Shown: positions 36,936-46,694, counted from the stretch's first letter. The stretch: DNA of 64,000 nt from Pseudomonas sp. ANT_H4 (GCF_008369295.1 NZ_VOBG01000004.1:248001-312000); one strand, 5' to 3'. Program-made: numbers and translations. The notes: generated by a model from the sequence alone, not told the origin.

Positions 36936-37118
36936 GAATCAGGCCGGTCTCCGGGCTCATGAGTGGCGTTGCGCGCCGAGGGTGCGCCTTCCCATATCGC
37001 GGGGCGATACAGTGGCGAAAGCACCGTCTTGACTCATTTACCGTTGCGGGGGCAGCGCCGGGATCGTGGCTTCACTGTGTACAAGTGCGCTCACTCACCG
37101 GCTTCCCTGTTTCACTCT
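36936..37118 (-). promoter_or_regulatory. Adenosylcobalamin riboswitch
   Basis: On the minus strand the conserved parts appear in order: AGGGAAGCCGGTGAGTG near 37110-37094, then the B12-box-like GCTGCCCCCGCAACGGTAA, GCCACTG, GGGAAGGCG, and AGCCCGGAGACCGGCCTG near 36957-36941. These match the class I cobalamin aptamer. It ends about 90 bases before cobO, which it should repress when adenosylcobalamin is abundant. An expression platform is not resolved by eye. Confidence 0.93.
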
Positions 37119-37260
37119 GTTGACGCACACGCCACAGAGCACCTGAAACAAGCGGCGAAGGTTAGTGGGTTGGGGGTGGAGCGTCAATTAAAGCTGGCGG
37201 CGCACTTGAACCATCGCAGCGCGTCGTGCCTCTATGACTACAGGTATTGAGGAGAAAAAC

Positions 37261-38574
37261 ATGCATAAGACCCGACTCGCCTTACTCATCATGGTCGCTG
37301 GCACCCTGGCCGCTTGCGGTGATAGTTCCACCTTGCAAGTGTCCGACGGCACCGGGCCCTCACCCAAGCTTCCGGAACCGAACAAAACCCTGATCCCCAC
37401 CGTGAATATCGCCCCGGCGATCGGTTGGCCGGACGGCGTCAAGCCCACTGCGGCGGCCGGCACCCAGGTGGCAGCGTTCGCCGAAGGCCTGGATCACCCG
37501 CGCTGGCTGTACGTACTACCCAATGGTGATGTGCTTGTGGCGCAAACCAACGCACCGCCCAAGCCGGACGACTCCAAGGGCATTCGCGGCTGGGTGATGG
37601 GCAAGGTCATGGGCCGAGCCGGCGCTGGCGTGCCGAGCCCGAACCGCATCACCCTGCTGCGGGACGCCGACCACGATGGCGTCGCTGAAACCCGCACGGT
37701 GTTCCTGGAAAACCTCAACTCGCCGTTCGGCATGACCCTGGTGGGCAACGACCTGTACGTCGCTGACTCGGACAAGCTGTTGCGCTTCCCTTATCAGCCA
37801 GGCGAAACCTCCATCAAGGAGGCTGGCACCAAGGTCGTCGACCTGCCGGGCGGCCCTCTGAACCATCACTGGACCAAAAACGTGGTGGCCAGCAAGGATG
37901 GTAACAAGCTGTACGTCAGCGTCGGCTCCAACAGCAACGTCGCGGAAAACGGCCTGGAAGCGGAGCAAGGTCGGGCGGCGATTTGGGAAGTAGACCGCGC
38001 CACCGGCCAGCACCGCATCTTCGCCTCTGGCCTGCGCAACCCCAACGGCATGGCTTGGGAACCGCAAAGCGGAAAACTGTGGACGGCGGTCAACGAACGG
38101 GATGAAATCGGTAGCGACCTGGTGCCGGACTACATCACCTCGGTCAAGGATGGCGGCTTCTATGGCTGGCCGTTCAGCTACTACGGCCAGCACGTCGATG
38201 TGCGCGTGACCCCACAAGACCCGGACCTGGTGGCCAAGGCCATTGCACCAGACTATGCGGTCGGCCCGCACACTGCATCACTGGGCCTGACCTTCGCCGA
38301 GGGCAGCAAGTTGCCAGCACCGTTCAGTAACGGCGCGTTTATCGGCCAGCATGGCTCGTGGAATCGCAAGCCTCACAGTGGTTACAAAGTGATCTTTGTG
38401 CCGTTTGAAGCGGGCAAGCCAAAAGGGCAACCGGTGGATGTACTGACCGGGTTCCTCAACAGCGATGAGAAAGCCATGGGCCGGCCAGTGGGCGTGGTGA
38501 TCGATCAGCAGGGGGATTTGCTGGTGGCCGATGATGTGGGGAATAAAGTGTGGCGGGTGTCGGCGGCTAAATAA
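37261..38574 (+). CDS. PQQ-dependent sugar dehydrogenase-like lipoprotein (sorbosone dehydrogenase family)
   Basis: A 437-residue exported protein. Residues 1-19 are a lipoprotein signal with the lipobox LAAC (C19), so it is probably membrane-anchored in the periplasm. A six-bladed beta-propeller follows, with family patterns such as [38 protein letters not shown] and YGWPFSYYG. The family includes PQQ-dependent aldose and L-sorbosone dehydrogenases. I start at ATG 37261 after a TGAGGAG site; the frame extends to 37234. The substrate is unknown. It is divergent from the cob operon. Confidence 0.92.
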   Translation: MHKTRLALLIMVAGTLAACGDSSTLQVSDGTGPSPKLPEPNKTLIPTVNIAPAIGWPDGVKPTAAAGTQVAAFAEGLDHPRWLYVLPNGDVLVAQTNAPPKPDDSKGIRGWVMGKVMGRAGAGVPSPNRITLLRDADHDGVAETRTVFLENLNSPFGMTLVGNDLYVADSDKLLRFPYQPGETSIKEAGTKVVDLPGGPLNHHWTKNVVASKDGNKLYVSVGSNSNVAENGLEAEQGRAAIWEVDRATGQHRIFASGLRNPNGMAWEPQSGKLWTAVNERDEIGSDLVPDYITSVKDGGFYGWPFSYYGQHVDVRVTPQDPDLVAKAIAPDYAVGPHTASLGLTFAEGSKLPAPFSNGAFIGQHGSWNRKPHSGYKVIFVPFEAGKPKGQPVDVLTGFLNSDEKAMGRPVGVVIDQQGDLLVADDVGNKVWRVSAAK

Positions 38575-38582
38575 CCGGGTAG

Positions 38583-38627
38583 CAAGCCTCAAGCTGCAAG
38601 TGGCCGTTGCGCGCCTTCTTGCAGCTT
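38583..38627. repeat. Dispersed palindromic repeat
   Basis: CAAGCCTCAAGCTGCAAG (38583-38600), whose end forms a 10-bp inverted repeat with CTTGCAGCTT (38618-38627). The reverse complement of the first 18 bases recurs at 52857-52874. It lies between the convergent dehydrogenase and NlpC/P60 genes. Confidence 0.65.
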
Positions 38628-38639
38628 AATAGCTGCTTC

Positions 38640-39173
38640 TTAGGGATTACGCGCCAGATGTTCCGGCGGCAATACCCGCTTGGCGCTCAGGTACGCACTC
38701 TGCCAATACGCCTTGGATAGCGTGTCCAGCTTCACCGTACCGCCCGTTTGCGGGGCATGCACAAAGCGCCCTTCGCCCACATAGATTCCCGCGTGGCTGA
38801 CCTGCGAGCCGCCATTGGTGGCAAAAAAGAGTAGGTCGCCGGTTTGCAGGGCGTCTTCACTCACATCCTGAGCACGCATCACGATCAGTTCGCGGGTGGT
38901 GCGCGGCAAGGAGATACCGGCAGCGTCACGGTAGACAAAACCAATCAGGCCGCTGCAATCAAACCCCGAGTCCGGCGTATTGCCGCCCCAGCGATAAGGC
39001 GTGCCGACCAGGCCCAACGCACGAAAAAGCACGTCTTCGGCAGCCGGAGAAAAGGCTTGGGTGGAATAGTTGAACACCGGCTTGGGCTTGACGGCCACGG
39101 GAGGTGGACGACTTGCGCAGGCGCTGAGCAGCGCGGCGCAAATGAGAAGAATTAGGCGGGCCGAGGTCGACAT
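38640..39173 (-). CDS. NlpC/P60 family C40 peptidase lipoprotein (first of two)
   Basis: A 177-residue lipoprotein with lipobox LSAC (C19) and an NlpC/P60 domain. The catalytic cysteine is in SGFDCSGLIGFVYRDAAG, and the histidine in SHAGIYVGEGRFVHAPQ. Such enzymes cut peptidoglycan stem peptides (DL-endopeptidases). The following gene on the same strand is a second, related member, and the pair probably arose by duplication. The sequence after the domain is short, as in Spr-like proteins. Confidence 0.94.
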   Translation of the reverse strand: MSTSARLILLICAALLSACASRPPPVAVKPKPVFNYSTQAFSPAAEDVLFRALGLVGTPYRWGGNTPDSGFDCSGLIGFVYRDAAGISLPRTTRELIVMRAQDVSEDALQTGDLLFFATNGGSQVSHAGIYVGEGRFVHAPQTGGTVKLDTLSKAYWQSAYLSAKRVLPPEHLARNP

Positions 39174-39317
39174 GGGCAGAGCGATCCTGATCTGGATGCG
39201 GCTTTCGTTGCCGAAGGCTGAAAACCAGACCGCGCAAGCAAAGCTCGCGCGATCAGTTCACAACAATATCCAAGGATTCTAGCGCTTACACATCAAACTT
39301 CAAGTATCACTTTAACT

Positions 39318-39962
39318 TTACTTGCGGGAGGTAACGGTAGTCGGGGCCATGGCCAGGGCGCGCTTGGCTTCGATAAAGGTCTTGCTCCAGTAACTGTCGC
39401 CCAACTTATCGACCCGAACGCCACCGCTACGACGGCTGCTGGAGTGGATAAATTGATCATCGCCCAGGTAAATACCGGCGTGACTGACGCGACCACGACC
39501 ATTGGTACTAAAGAAAAGCAGATCACCAGGCTTGAGGTTGTTGCGCGCGACCAACGGTGCATCAACGTTGATCATTTCACGAGTGGAACGCGGCAGGTTC
39601 ATGCCGGCCTCTTCGCGAAACAGGTAACCGATGAAACCGCTGCAATCGAAACCGGCTTCAGAAGTACCGCCAAAACGGTAACGGGTACCGACCAGAGACA
39701 GGCCGCGTTCGAGGATGCTGTCGGCCAGAACTGGAAGCTGATAAGGCTTGCTGTCGGAAAATTCAGCCAGTTCTTTTTCTGTCGCTACTTCTTCTGAATA
39801 GACAGCTTCCTGGTAAGCAGTGGAAGACTGCGCAGCGACAAATTTTTGTTGATTGTGTTGTTGAGGCTTTTGCTGCTCAGCCACCTGTTGAGGGTGGGTG
39901 GCGCAACCAAACAACAGGGTAACGAGTGCGAGAGGCACGAGGGGTGCGAAGCGATTTAGCAT
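39318..39962 (-). CDS. NlpC/P60 family C40 peptidase lipoprotein (second of two)
   Basis: A 214-residue lipoprotein with lipobox LFGC (C20), a Gln-rich linker (about 20-70) and an NlpC/P60 domain. The catalytic cysteine is in AGFDCSGFIGYLFREEAG and the histidine in SHAGIYLGDDQFIHSSS. It closely resembles the neighbour at 38640-39173 within the domain but has a longer linker. Role: peptidoglycan endopeptidase, perhaps needed for wall growth. I start at ATG 39962. Confidence 0.93.
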   Translation of the reverse strand: MLNRFAPLVPLALVTLLFGCATHPQQVAEQQKPQQHNQQKFVAAQSSTAYQEAVYSEEVATEKELAEFSDSKPYQLPVLADSILERGLSLVGTRYRFGGTSEAGFDCSGFIGYLFREEAGMNLPRSTREMINVDAPLVARNNLKPGDLLFFSTNGRGRVSHAGIYLGDDQFIHSSSRRSGGVRVDKLGDSYWSKTFIEAKRALAMAPTTVTSRK

Positions 39963-40176
39963 GGGCACGACCGTGGCTGGATGTGTAAAGAAGCCGAGAC
40001 TATGCCTTCTATCATATCGATTTGCAAATTCAATCGTGATCCATGTGACTTCTTGTTTGGGCTATGACATCTAAGCCCTTAAACCCCTACAAGACCCTTT
40101 TGCGTGGCCAAACAGGCTAAAACGCAAGATTTCTGGCGCCTGCAAAATGCCAAGAGCCCCTATTTTAAAGGGCTGG

Positions 40177-40881
40177 CTACCAGCCGAGGGTTTCTTTCAA
40201 GAAAGGAATAGTCAGCTTGCGCTGGGCCTGCAAAGAGGCTTGGTCGAGGCGTTCGAGCAATTCGAACAGCGCACTCATGCTGCGGGTGCCACGGGTGAGG
40301 ATAAAGTGCCCGACTTCATCGGTAAGGTGCAGGCCGCGACGGGATGCACGCAATTGCAGGGCGCGCAGCTTGTCTTCATCAGACAGTGGGCGCATCTGAA
40401 AAATCAGCGCCAGGGTCAGGCGAGACTTGAGATCTGCCAGCTTCACCGGCAACTCCCGAGGCGAGGTAGACGCAGCAATCAGCAAGCGCCGCCCGCTGTC
40501 ACGCAAGCGATTGAACAGATGAAACAGCGCTTCTTCCCAATCCGCCCGACCCGCAACTGCTTGCAGGTCATCCAGGCAAACCAGCTCGTATTGTTCAAGG
40601 TTGTCGAGGATTTCGATGCCACGATCCAGCAACTCGGCCAAAGGCAGGTACACCGCCGGTTCGCCCATCTGCTCAAAGCGCAGGCAAGCGGCCTGCAATA
40701 AGTGGGTACGCCCCACGCCGTCCTTGCCCCAGAGGTAAATCAGGCTTTCGGTCCACCCGGCGTCGGCTTCGCAAAGCCGCTCGACATAGCCGAGTGCAGC
40801 GGCATTGGCGCCTGGGTAGTAATTGATAAAGGTAGCGTCGTCACGCAGACGCACACCTAGGGGCAGCTGAATCGGTTTCAT
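40177..40881 (-). CDS. hda: DnaA regulatory inactivator Hda
   Basis: A 234-residue DnaA-like AAA+ protein lacking the DnaA DNA-binding domain. The N-terminal clamp-binding motif is IQLPLGVRL. Walker A is LWGKDGVGRTHLLQA, with Arg where Lys is usual, as in other Hda proteins. Walker B is LVCLDDLQAVAG. It stimulates hydrolysis of DnaA-ATP together with the beta clamp to prevent over-initiation. It lies downstream of perM on the same strand, about 230 bp away. Confidence 0.95.
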   Translation of the reverse strand: MKPIQLPLGVRLRDDATFINYYPGANAAALGYVERLCEADAGWTESLIYLWGKDGVGRTHLLQAACLRFEQMGEPAVYLPLAELLDRGIEILDNLEQYELVCLDDLQAVAGRADWEEALFHLFNRLRDSGRRLLIAASTSPRELPVKLADLKSRLTLALIFQMRPLSDEDKLRALQLRASRRGLHLTDEVGHFILTRGTRSMSALFELLERLDQASLQAQRKLTIPFLKETLGW

Positions 40882-41062
40882 GCTGACTGAGCGGTTCCAA
40901 TCGGACCGTTAGTGGCCTCTGTGAAAAGTGTGCAAAGTTTATACCCGTGACGCCGGGTGCACAATGCAGCAGACCACAAGCAAAATCAAAGGTTTGCGTT
41001 AACGTGTTGGATTTCGTAGAGATTATTTGACGCCACGGCCACTGGTCTGGGGAGCAACTACG

Positions 41063-41089
41063 ACAAACCCGGCACTGAGCCGGGTTTGT
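41063..41089. terminator. GC-rich hairpin between perM and hda
   Basis: ACAAACCCGGC and GCCGGGTTTGT form an 11-bp stem with a 5-nt ACTGA loop. It has no T-run on either side, so it may act as a weak or Rho-assisted terminator, or as an mRNA-stabilising hairpin. Confidence 0.5.
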
Positions 41090-41111
41090 GAGGGAGCGCT
41101 GAACCTCGACC

Positions 41112-42185
41112 TTATAGATTGGGCTCGTCGACACCGGTGTAGACATCTGAATCCTTGTACAGGTCGTGCACATGGCGCACCAGCACCATGATCACTGCTG
41201 CCACCGGCAATGCCAGCAGGATGCCGGTAAAGCCAAACAGTTCACCGCCCGCCAGGATCGCAAAGATCACCGCCACCGGGTGTAGACCGATCCGATCCCC
41301 CACCAGCAATGGCGTCAGCACCATGCCTTCCAGCGCCTGGCCCACCATGAAGACCGCGACAATCCCCAGCATCGGGTAGAAGTCACCGCCAAACTGGAAC
41401 AGCCCGGCCACCAGCGCCGCACCAATGCCAATGACAAACCCCATGTACGGCACAATCGCCGCGAGGCCAGCAATCAGGCCGATCAACAGGCCCAGCTCCA
41501 GACCGATTGCCATCAGCCCCGCCGCATAAATAATCCCCAGGGCCAACATCACCAGCAATTGACCACGAACGAACGCGCCGAGCACTTCATGGCACTCTCC
41601 TGCCAGAGAGACGATGCGTTCCTCACGGCTACGCGGCAACAGGCTGCGGATCTTCGCCATCATCAGGTCCCAGTCCCGCAGCAGGTAGAACGCCACCACA
41701 GGGATCAACACCAGATTGGTCAACCAGCCAATCAGCGCCAGGCTGGAAGCCGTCGCCTGACTGAGGACAATCCCGACAATATCGGTAGTCTGCCCCATGT
41801 GCTCGCTGATGGCGGCCTTGACCTTGTCGAATTTCCAGAAGCCATCGGCCAGGCCAAGCTTGGTCTGAGCCCAAGGCATGGCAGTGTGTTGCAGCCAATC
41901 GAGCATTTGCGGCGCCAGTTCATAGAGGCGAAACAATTGCTTGGCCAGCATCGGTACCAGCACCAGCAGCAGCGCCATGACAATCAGGGTGAACAGCGCA
42001 AACACTGCCACCACACCCCAGGTGCGCGACAACCCAACCTTTTCCAGGCGATCCACTAAGGGATCGAACAGATAGGCCAGCAGCAGCGCAACCAGGAACG
42101 GCGTCAATATCGAATGCAGCAAGAATACAAAAACGCACAGCACGACGATCCCGCCAAGCCACACCCAACGACGCGAATCCGCCAT
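41112..42185 (-). CDS. AI-2E family (PerM-like) transporter
   Basis: A 357-residue inner-membrane protein with about eight helices. The family region is GQLLVMLALGIIYAAGLMAI followed by the long hydrophobic hairpin and ALEGMVLTPLLVGDRIGLHP, a typical motif. PerM-like proteins form a group often labelled AI-2 exporters, but the substrate is not known. I start at ATG 42185, which has a GGAG site; ATG 42197 is in frame but lacks one. It lies just before hda, with DUF2066 upstream on the same strand. Confidence 0.92.
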   Translation of the reverse strand: MADSRRWVWLGGIVVLCVFVFLLHSILTPFLVALLLAYLFDPLVDRLEKVGLSRTWGVVAVFALFTLIVMALLLVLVPMLAKQLFRLYELAPQMLDWLQHTAMPWAQTKLGLADGFWKFDKVKAAISEHMGQTTDIVGIVLSQATASSLALIGWLTNLVLIPVVAFYLLRDWDLMMAKIRSLLPRSREERIVSLAGECHEVLGAFVRGQLLVMLALGIIYAAGLMAIGLELGLLIGLIAGLAAIVPYMGFVIGIGAALVAGLFQFGGDFYPMLGIVAVFMVGQALEGMVLTPLLVGDRIGLHPVAVIFAILAGGELFGFTGILLALPVAAVIMVLVRHVHDLYKDSDVYTGVDEPNL

Positions 42186-42228
42186 AAACCACTCCATCTG
42201 TTAGTTGCTTCTATATAAGGAAGAACAG

Positions 42229-43287
42229 TTACCAACGAAAACGCAGTTGCGGCGTCGGCTCGACCTGCGGCGCAAGCGCCGGTTGCGCACCTTCGGCCGT
42301 CGGCTGCTGGACGGGCGCAGGTGCAGGCACCTCACCGGCCGGCACCTCCTGCAACTTCGCCAGGCTCAACTGGGTGCGCAACTGGTCGGCGCTGCCATTG
42401 ACCCGATAGACGATACGACTGCCATCGACCCGTTGCAGTTGCGCGCCAAACGGCTCCAGCAAGTGCCCCAAGGCAGCGTAGCGCTCCAGGGTCATGCCCT
42501 TCACTTCCAGCAGTTGCTCGCTGGTTGCCCCCGCCTTGACTGCAAAGCGCGGCGCCAGGCGCTCACTCACGGCCAACAGCACGGCGTCGGCCAGGGCCGC
42601 GCTATCTGCGCCTTGTACGGTGCCCTGCTCGGCTTTATCGCCCAGCCACAAACGCCATTTGGCTTGCCATTGCCCGCCCTCTTCACGGGCATGCACCGCC
42701 AACATGGCATCGGCACCATAACGCTCCGACGCCGAGCGCAGTGGAGCTGGGTCAGCGCTTTCAAGATTAGGTGCGGTGGCGACGATCTGCTCATCGAGAT
42801 CGCCCAACGGCAGGCGCAACGGCAAACCGCGATGCTGGGCCGCGCGGCGCAATGGCTGCGCAGCGGCCTGGCCGTCACCAACCAGGCTGCTGCCTTCGGT
42901 GGAATCACTCAGCCACCAACCAAGGATCGACGGTCGATTGCTGCCCCACAGCGCCAGGCCTGCTTCGCGCAAGGCGCGATCGGTGCTGACCGGGTCGAAA
43001 TCTACCTGCAGGCTTTCAGGCGGGCCGGCGTCGTAGCCGTACTGGCTGATGATTTGTTGCGGGTCCTTGCGGATTGCCGCCAGGCCGGGGCCTTTGGCTG
43101 CCTTGGCATCGCCGGTCAAGCGAATCACCAGGGTTTCCAAGGCGCGCTGGGTCGCCTGGGCGCGCTCATCCGGCGTCTGGCTGCTGACAGGTTCGAGCAC
43201 TTGATAGAGGCCATTGAGGGTTTCGGCATGACTCGCCAGGCTGACCAATGACAAACAGCCTACAAAAAAGAATTTACACAAACGCAT
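42229..43287 (-). CDS. DUF2066 domain-containing exported protein
   Basis: A 352-residue protein with a Sec signal peptide (1-22; LVSLASHAE). It carries the DUF2066 pattern of secreted pseudomonad proteins: RATQRALETLVIRLTGDAKA after residue 35, then GYDAGPPESLQVDFDP, then QLQRVDGSRIVYRVNGS near the end. The C-terminus is Pro/Gln/Ala-rich and looks disordered. The function is not known. I start at ATG 43287; the frame reaches 43380. It is divergent from purM. Confidence 0.88.
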   Translation of the reverse strand: MRLCKFFFVGCLSLVSLASHAETLNGLYQVLEPVSSQTPDERAQATQRALETLVIRLTGDAKAAKGPGLAAIRKDPQQIISQYGYDAGPPESLQVDFDPVSTDRALREAGLALWGSNRPSILGWWLSDSTEGSSLVGDGQAAAQPLRRAAQHRGLPLRLPLGDLDEQIVATAPNLESADPAPLRSASERYGADAMLAVHAREEGGQWQAKWRLWLGDKAEQGTVQGADSAALADAVLLAVSERLAPRFAVKAGATSEQLLEVKGMTLERYAALGHLLEPFGAQLQRVDGSRIVYRVNGSADQLRTQLSLAKLQEVPAGEVPAPAPVQQPTAEGAQPALAPQVEPTPQLRFRW

Positions 43288-43643
43288 GGAAGATTCCCGA
43301 ACGACAAAAAAGCGGCTGGAACAGACCGCGTGAGCACTGTTAAGCAAGGCTGTGACCACAGCGACCAGCAAAACATTCACAAGGTCCTGGTAAGTTTTTG
43401 TACTGTCATAACGATAGTCGGTTAAAGGCTATACCTTATATACGGTCAGAAGCCGCGTCGATTAGCGTTTTTTTAACCCCATATGCCCCTGCCCGTCGGC
43501 CCGAGGATGGCCGCTGCCCCTCAAGCCTGATAAAATCGCGCGCCTTCGCAGACCGTCCATGGCAAGGCATTCTGAAACCATCCGTTTCAGCATTCCCGCC
43601 GCATTCGGTCGTTACCCCTGAATCCCCCCTAAAGGCCTGGATC
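43288..43643. other. Divergent intergenic region between DUF2066 gene and purM
   Basis: 356 bp with no gene. It includes an AT-rich stretch around 43400-43470. A TATAAT-like element (GATAAAAT, 43530-43537) faces purM. No purine-repressor-type site could be recognised by eye. Confidence 0.35.
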
Positions 43644-44702
43644 ATGAGCAAGCAACCCTCCCTGAGCTACAAGGACGCCGGTGTAGACATCGACGCCGGT
43701 GAAGCATTGGTCGAACGCATCAAGAGCGTCGCCAAGCGCACTGCGCGCCCTGAAGTCATGGGTGGCCTGGGCGGTTTTGGCGCCCTCTGCGAAATCCCGG
43801 CCGGTTACAAGCAGCCTGTTCTGGTCTCCGGCACCGATGGCGTCGGCACCAAGCTGCGCCTGGCGCTGAACCTGAACAAGCACGACACCATCGGCATCGA
43901 CCTGGTGGCCATGTGCGTCAACGACCTGATCGTCTGCGGTGCCGAACCGTTGTTCTTCCTCGACTACTACGCCACCGGCAAGCTCAATGTCGAGACCGCG
44001 ACCCAGGTCGTGACCGGCATCGGCGCGGGCTGTGAACTGTCCGGTTGCTCCCTGGTAGGCGGTGAAACCGCTGAAATGCCGGGCATGTACGAAGGCGAAG
44101 ACTATGACCTGGCTGGCTTCTGCGTCGGCGTCGTGGAAAAAGCCGAGATCATCGACGGCTCCAAGGTTGCCGCCGGTGACGCCCTGCTGGCCCTGCCATC
44201 GTCCGGCCCGCACTCCAACGGTTACTCGCTGATCCGCAAGATCATCGAAGTGTCCGGTGCCGACATCGAAAACATCCAGCTCGACGGCAAACCATTGACC
44301 GACCTGCTGATGGCCCCGACCCGCATCTACGTCAAGCCGTTGCTCAAGCTGATCAAGGATACTGGCGCCGTCAAGGCCATGGCCCACATCACCGGTGGCG
44401 GCCTGCTGGACAACATCCCGCGCGTACTGCCTAAAGGCACCCAGGCCATTGTCGACGTGGCCAGCTGGCAGCGTCCGGCAGTATTCGACTGGCTGCAAGA
44501 GAAAGGCAACGTCAACGAAACCGAAATGCACCGCGTGCTGAACTGCGGCGTCGGCATGGTCATCTGCGTAGCTCAAGAGCACGTTGAAACCGCGCTGAAT
44601 GTCCTGCGCGAAGCCGGCGAGCAGCCATGGGTCATCGGCCAGATCGCCACGGCTGCCGAAGGCGCAGCCCAGGTGGAACTGAAGAACCTCAAGGCGCACT
44701 GA
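43644..44702 (+). CDS. purM: Phosphoribosylaminoimidazole synthetase (AIR synthase)
   Basis: A 352-residue enzyme that closes the imidazole ring in purine synthesis (FGAM plus ATP to AIR). Family motifs: [59 protein letters not shown] and [17 protein letters not shown]. The start at ATG 43644 is the family start. The stop (TGA 44700-44702) overlaps the purN ATG by one base, so the two are translated together, as in many gammaproteobacteria. Confidence 0.97.
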   Translation: MSKQPSLSYKDAGVDIDAGEALVERIKSVAKRTARPEVMGGLGGFGALCEIPAGYKQPVLVSGTDGVGTKLRLALNLNKHDTIGIDLVAMCVNDLIVCGAEPLFFLDYYATGKLNVETATQVVTGIGAGCELSGCSLVGGETAEMPGMYEGEDYDLAGFCVGVVEKAEIIDGSKVAAGDALLALPSSGPHSNGYSLIRKIIEVSGADIENIQLDGKPLTDLLMAPTRIYVKPLLKLIKDTGAVKAMAHITGGGLLDNIPRVLPKGTQAIVDVASWQRPAVFDWLQEKGNVNETEMHRVLNCGVGMVICVAQEHVETALNVLREAGEQPWVIGQIATAAEGAAQVELKNLKAH

Positions 44703-45352
44703 TGTCAGCAACCTGTAACGTCGTGGTGCTGCTCTCCGGCACCGGCAGTAACTTGCAGGCTCTGATCGATAGCACGCGCACGGGCGACAGCCCGGCGCGC
44801 ATCGCTGCGGTGATTTCCAACCGCAGCGACGCATACGGCCTGCAACGTGCCAGGGACGCAGGGATCGACACCCGCGCCCTGGACCACAAGGCTTTCGAGG
44901 GCCGCGAGGCCTTCGATGCGGCCCTGATCGAACTGATCGACGCCTTCAATCCCAAGCTTGTGGTATTGGCCGGCTTCATGCGCATTCTCAGCGCTGATTT
45001 CGTGCGGCACTACCAGGGGCGCCTGCTCAATATCCACCCTTCGCTGCTGCCCAAGTACAAAGGCCTGCATACCCACCAACGCGCCCTCGAAGCCGGCGAT
45101 ACGGAGCATGGTTGCAGCGTGCACTTCGTCACCGAGGAACTCGATGGCGGGCCTCTGGTCGTACAGGCAGTGGTTCCGGTAGAGTCTGCGGACTCTGCGC
45201 AGTCGCTTGCGCAACGGGTTCACACCCAGGAACACAAGATTTACCCGCTGGCTGTTCGCTGGTTCGCTGAGGGGCGGTTGATTCTTGGTGAACCGGGTGC
45301 ATTATTGGACGGTCAGTTACTTGCGGCCAGCGGCCACTTGATTCGAACCTAG
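44702..45352 (+). CDS. purN: Phosphoribosylglycinamide formyltransferase
   Basis: A 216-residue folate-dependent GAR transformylase. The N-terminal substrate loop is LLSGTGSNLQALID. The catalytic asparagine, histidine and aspartate are in NIHPSLLPKYKGLHTHQRAL and TEELDGGPLVVQ. It shares one base with the purM stop. It transfers a formyl group from 10-formyl-tetrahydrofolate in purine synthesis. The DUF3108 gene follows 8 bp later and may be co-transcribed. Confidence 0.97.
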   Translation: MSATCNVVVLLSGTGSNLQALIDSTRTGDSPARIAAVISNRSDAYGLQRARDAGIDTRALDHKAFEGREAFDAALIELIDAFNPKLVVLAGFMRILSADFVRHYQGRLLNIHPSLLPKYKGLHTHQRALEAGDTEHGCSVHFVTEELDGGPLVVQAVVPVESADSAQSLAQRVHTQEHKIYPLAVRWFAEGRLILGEPGALLDGQLLAASGHLIRT

Positions 45353-45360
45353 GAGATTTT

Positions 45361-46074
45361 ATGCGTCGCGCCCTGCTCTTTGCTTTTGCGCTGCTCACCC
45401 TGCCTTTGGCGCAGGCGGCAGACCTTCAGCCGTTCTCCGCCAGCTACACCGCCGACTGGAAGCAGTTACCCATGAGCGGCACCGCTTCGCGAAGCCTGGA
45501 GAAAACCGCCAACGGCGCCTGGAAGCTGAGCTTCAAGGCCTCGATGATGATCGCCAGCCTGACCGAAGAAAGCACCTTGACCCTGGACAAGGACACCTTG
45601 CTGCCACAGTCCTACCACTTCGAACGTGGTGGCCTGGGCAAAGCCAAGAAGGCCGACCTGGATTTCGACTGGACCACCAAGATGGTCACCGGCACTGACC
45701 GCGGCGACGCGGTGAAGATCCCGCTGAACCGTGGCATGGTCGACAAATCCACTTACCAGTTGGCCCTGCAACATGACGTCGCCGCTGGCAAGAAGACCAT
45801 GAGTTACCAGGTGGTCGACGACGGCGAAGTCGAGACCTATGACTTCCGTGTACTGGGTGAAGAGAAAGTCGAGACCAAGGCCGGCCAGATCGATGCCATC
45901 AAGGTCGAACGCGTGCGTGACCCGACTCAAAGCAAACGCACCACCGTGATGTGGTTTGCCAAGAGCTGGGACTACCTGCTGGTTCGCCTGCAACAGGTTG
46001 AAACCGACGGCAAGGAATACAACATCATGTTGTTGGAAGGTACGGTCAACGGCAAGGCTGTGAAAGGCAGCTGA
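45361..46074 (+). CDS. DUF3108 domain-containing exported protein
   Basis: A 237-residue protein with a Sec signal peptide (1-19; LPLAQAAD). The DUF3108 region (beta-rich) is visible: PFSASYTADWKQLPMSGTAS, then LPQSYHFERGGLGKAKK, then VETKAGQIDAIKVERVRD. The fold recalls lipid-binding beta-barrel modules. No function is established. It has a GGAG site before ATG 45361, lies 8 bp after purN and ends at a terminator. Confidence 0.92.
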   Translation: MRRALLFAFALLTLPLAQAADLQPFSASYTADWKQLPMSGTASRSLEKTANGAWKLSFKASMMIASLTEESTLTLDKDTLLPQSYHFERGGLGKAKKADLDFDWTTKMVTGTDRGDAVKIPLNRGMVDKSTYQLALQHDVAAGKKTMSYQVVDDGEVETYDFRVLGEEKVETKAGQIDAIKVERVRDPTQSKRTTVMWFAKSWDYLLVRLQQVETDGKEYNIMLLEGTVNGKAVKGS

Positions 46075-46092
46075 TCCACGATCGATTAAAAG

Positions 46093-46119
46093 AGCCTCGC
46101 GAAATGCGGGGCTTTTTTT
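46093..46119 (+). terminator. Intrinsic terminator after the purMN-DUF3108 unit
   Basis: Stem AGCCTCGC and GCGGGGCT with a GAAAT loop, followed by a T-run of seven. It lies 18 bases after the DUF3108 stop. Confidence 0.88.
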
Positions 46120-46346
46120 CGCCTGCAGGATATCGGTAGCTCGGCGACCTGACTGCAACATGAAGCTTTTGTCATAAAACTCAGCCGCCTGCGACGTAAT
46201 ATCGCGGTTTTCGGGGCCTGGGCGACTGTTCCTATTTCTGTAAAGGTTTGTTGCAAATCCTGGTTATTTACTTAGCAAGCTAACAAAACATATAACAAAG
46301 GCCTGCGACGACTTGCCGCAGACCAACCAGAGATTGGAGCAAGCAG

Positions 46347-46535
46347 ATGACTGTAAAAGTAACTGAGCGCGACGATGCACATATGTCCCACGAAGGTGTA
46401 GCCAACGGCATACGTATCTGGGATGTCCATCAGCAAGACTTGCTGGTGGGAATGTTTCACTCTGAAACCGACGCCCATAATTATAAAAGCGAGCTCGAAA
46501 CTCTGGAAATGAGACGCCAGGCGCAAAGCGCCTGA
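46347..46535 (+). CDS. Small conserved-looking hypothetical protein
   Basis: A 62-residue acidic protein with an ordered middle: ANGIRIWDVHQQDLLVGMFH, then a helix SETDAHNYKSELETLEMRRQ. The ATG 46347 has a TTGGAG site at 46334-46339. The codon use is like that of neighbouring genes, and a terminator follows. I do not recognise the family, and its job is unknown. Confidence 0.75.
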   Translation: MTVKVTERDDAHMSHEGVANGIRIWDVHQQDLLVGMFHSETDAHNYKSELETLEMRRQAQSA

Positions 46536-46588
46536 AACTCTGAAATCCGGCGGGGACCCCGGCCCACGCAGCCGCGATATCCGCAAAC

Positions 46589-46616
46589 ACAAACCCCGCC
46601 ATTAAGCGGGGTTTGT
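46589..46616. terminator. Intrinsic terminator between convergent genes
   Basis: ACAAACCCCGC and GCGGGGTTTGT form an 11-bp stem with a CATTAA-type loop. It separates the small gene (plus strand) and the DUF2058 gene (minus strand). Confidence 0.75.
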
Positions 46617-46630
46617 TGTTTTCGGGCCTT

Positions 46631-46677
46631 ATTGGGGCCGCTGCGCAGCCCAACGGGGGCAAGCCCCCTCGCCACAC
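46631..46677. repeat. REP-type repeat
   Basis: ATTGGGGCCGCTGCGCAGCC followed by CAACGGGGGCAAGCCCCCTC, then GCCACAC. This is the common P. fluorescens-group REP with a palindromic GGGGGC-AA-GCCCCC core. It lies 18 bp beyond the DUF2058 stop. Confidence 0.8.
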
Positions 46678-46694
46678 GTGTTGTTTTTACAGCC

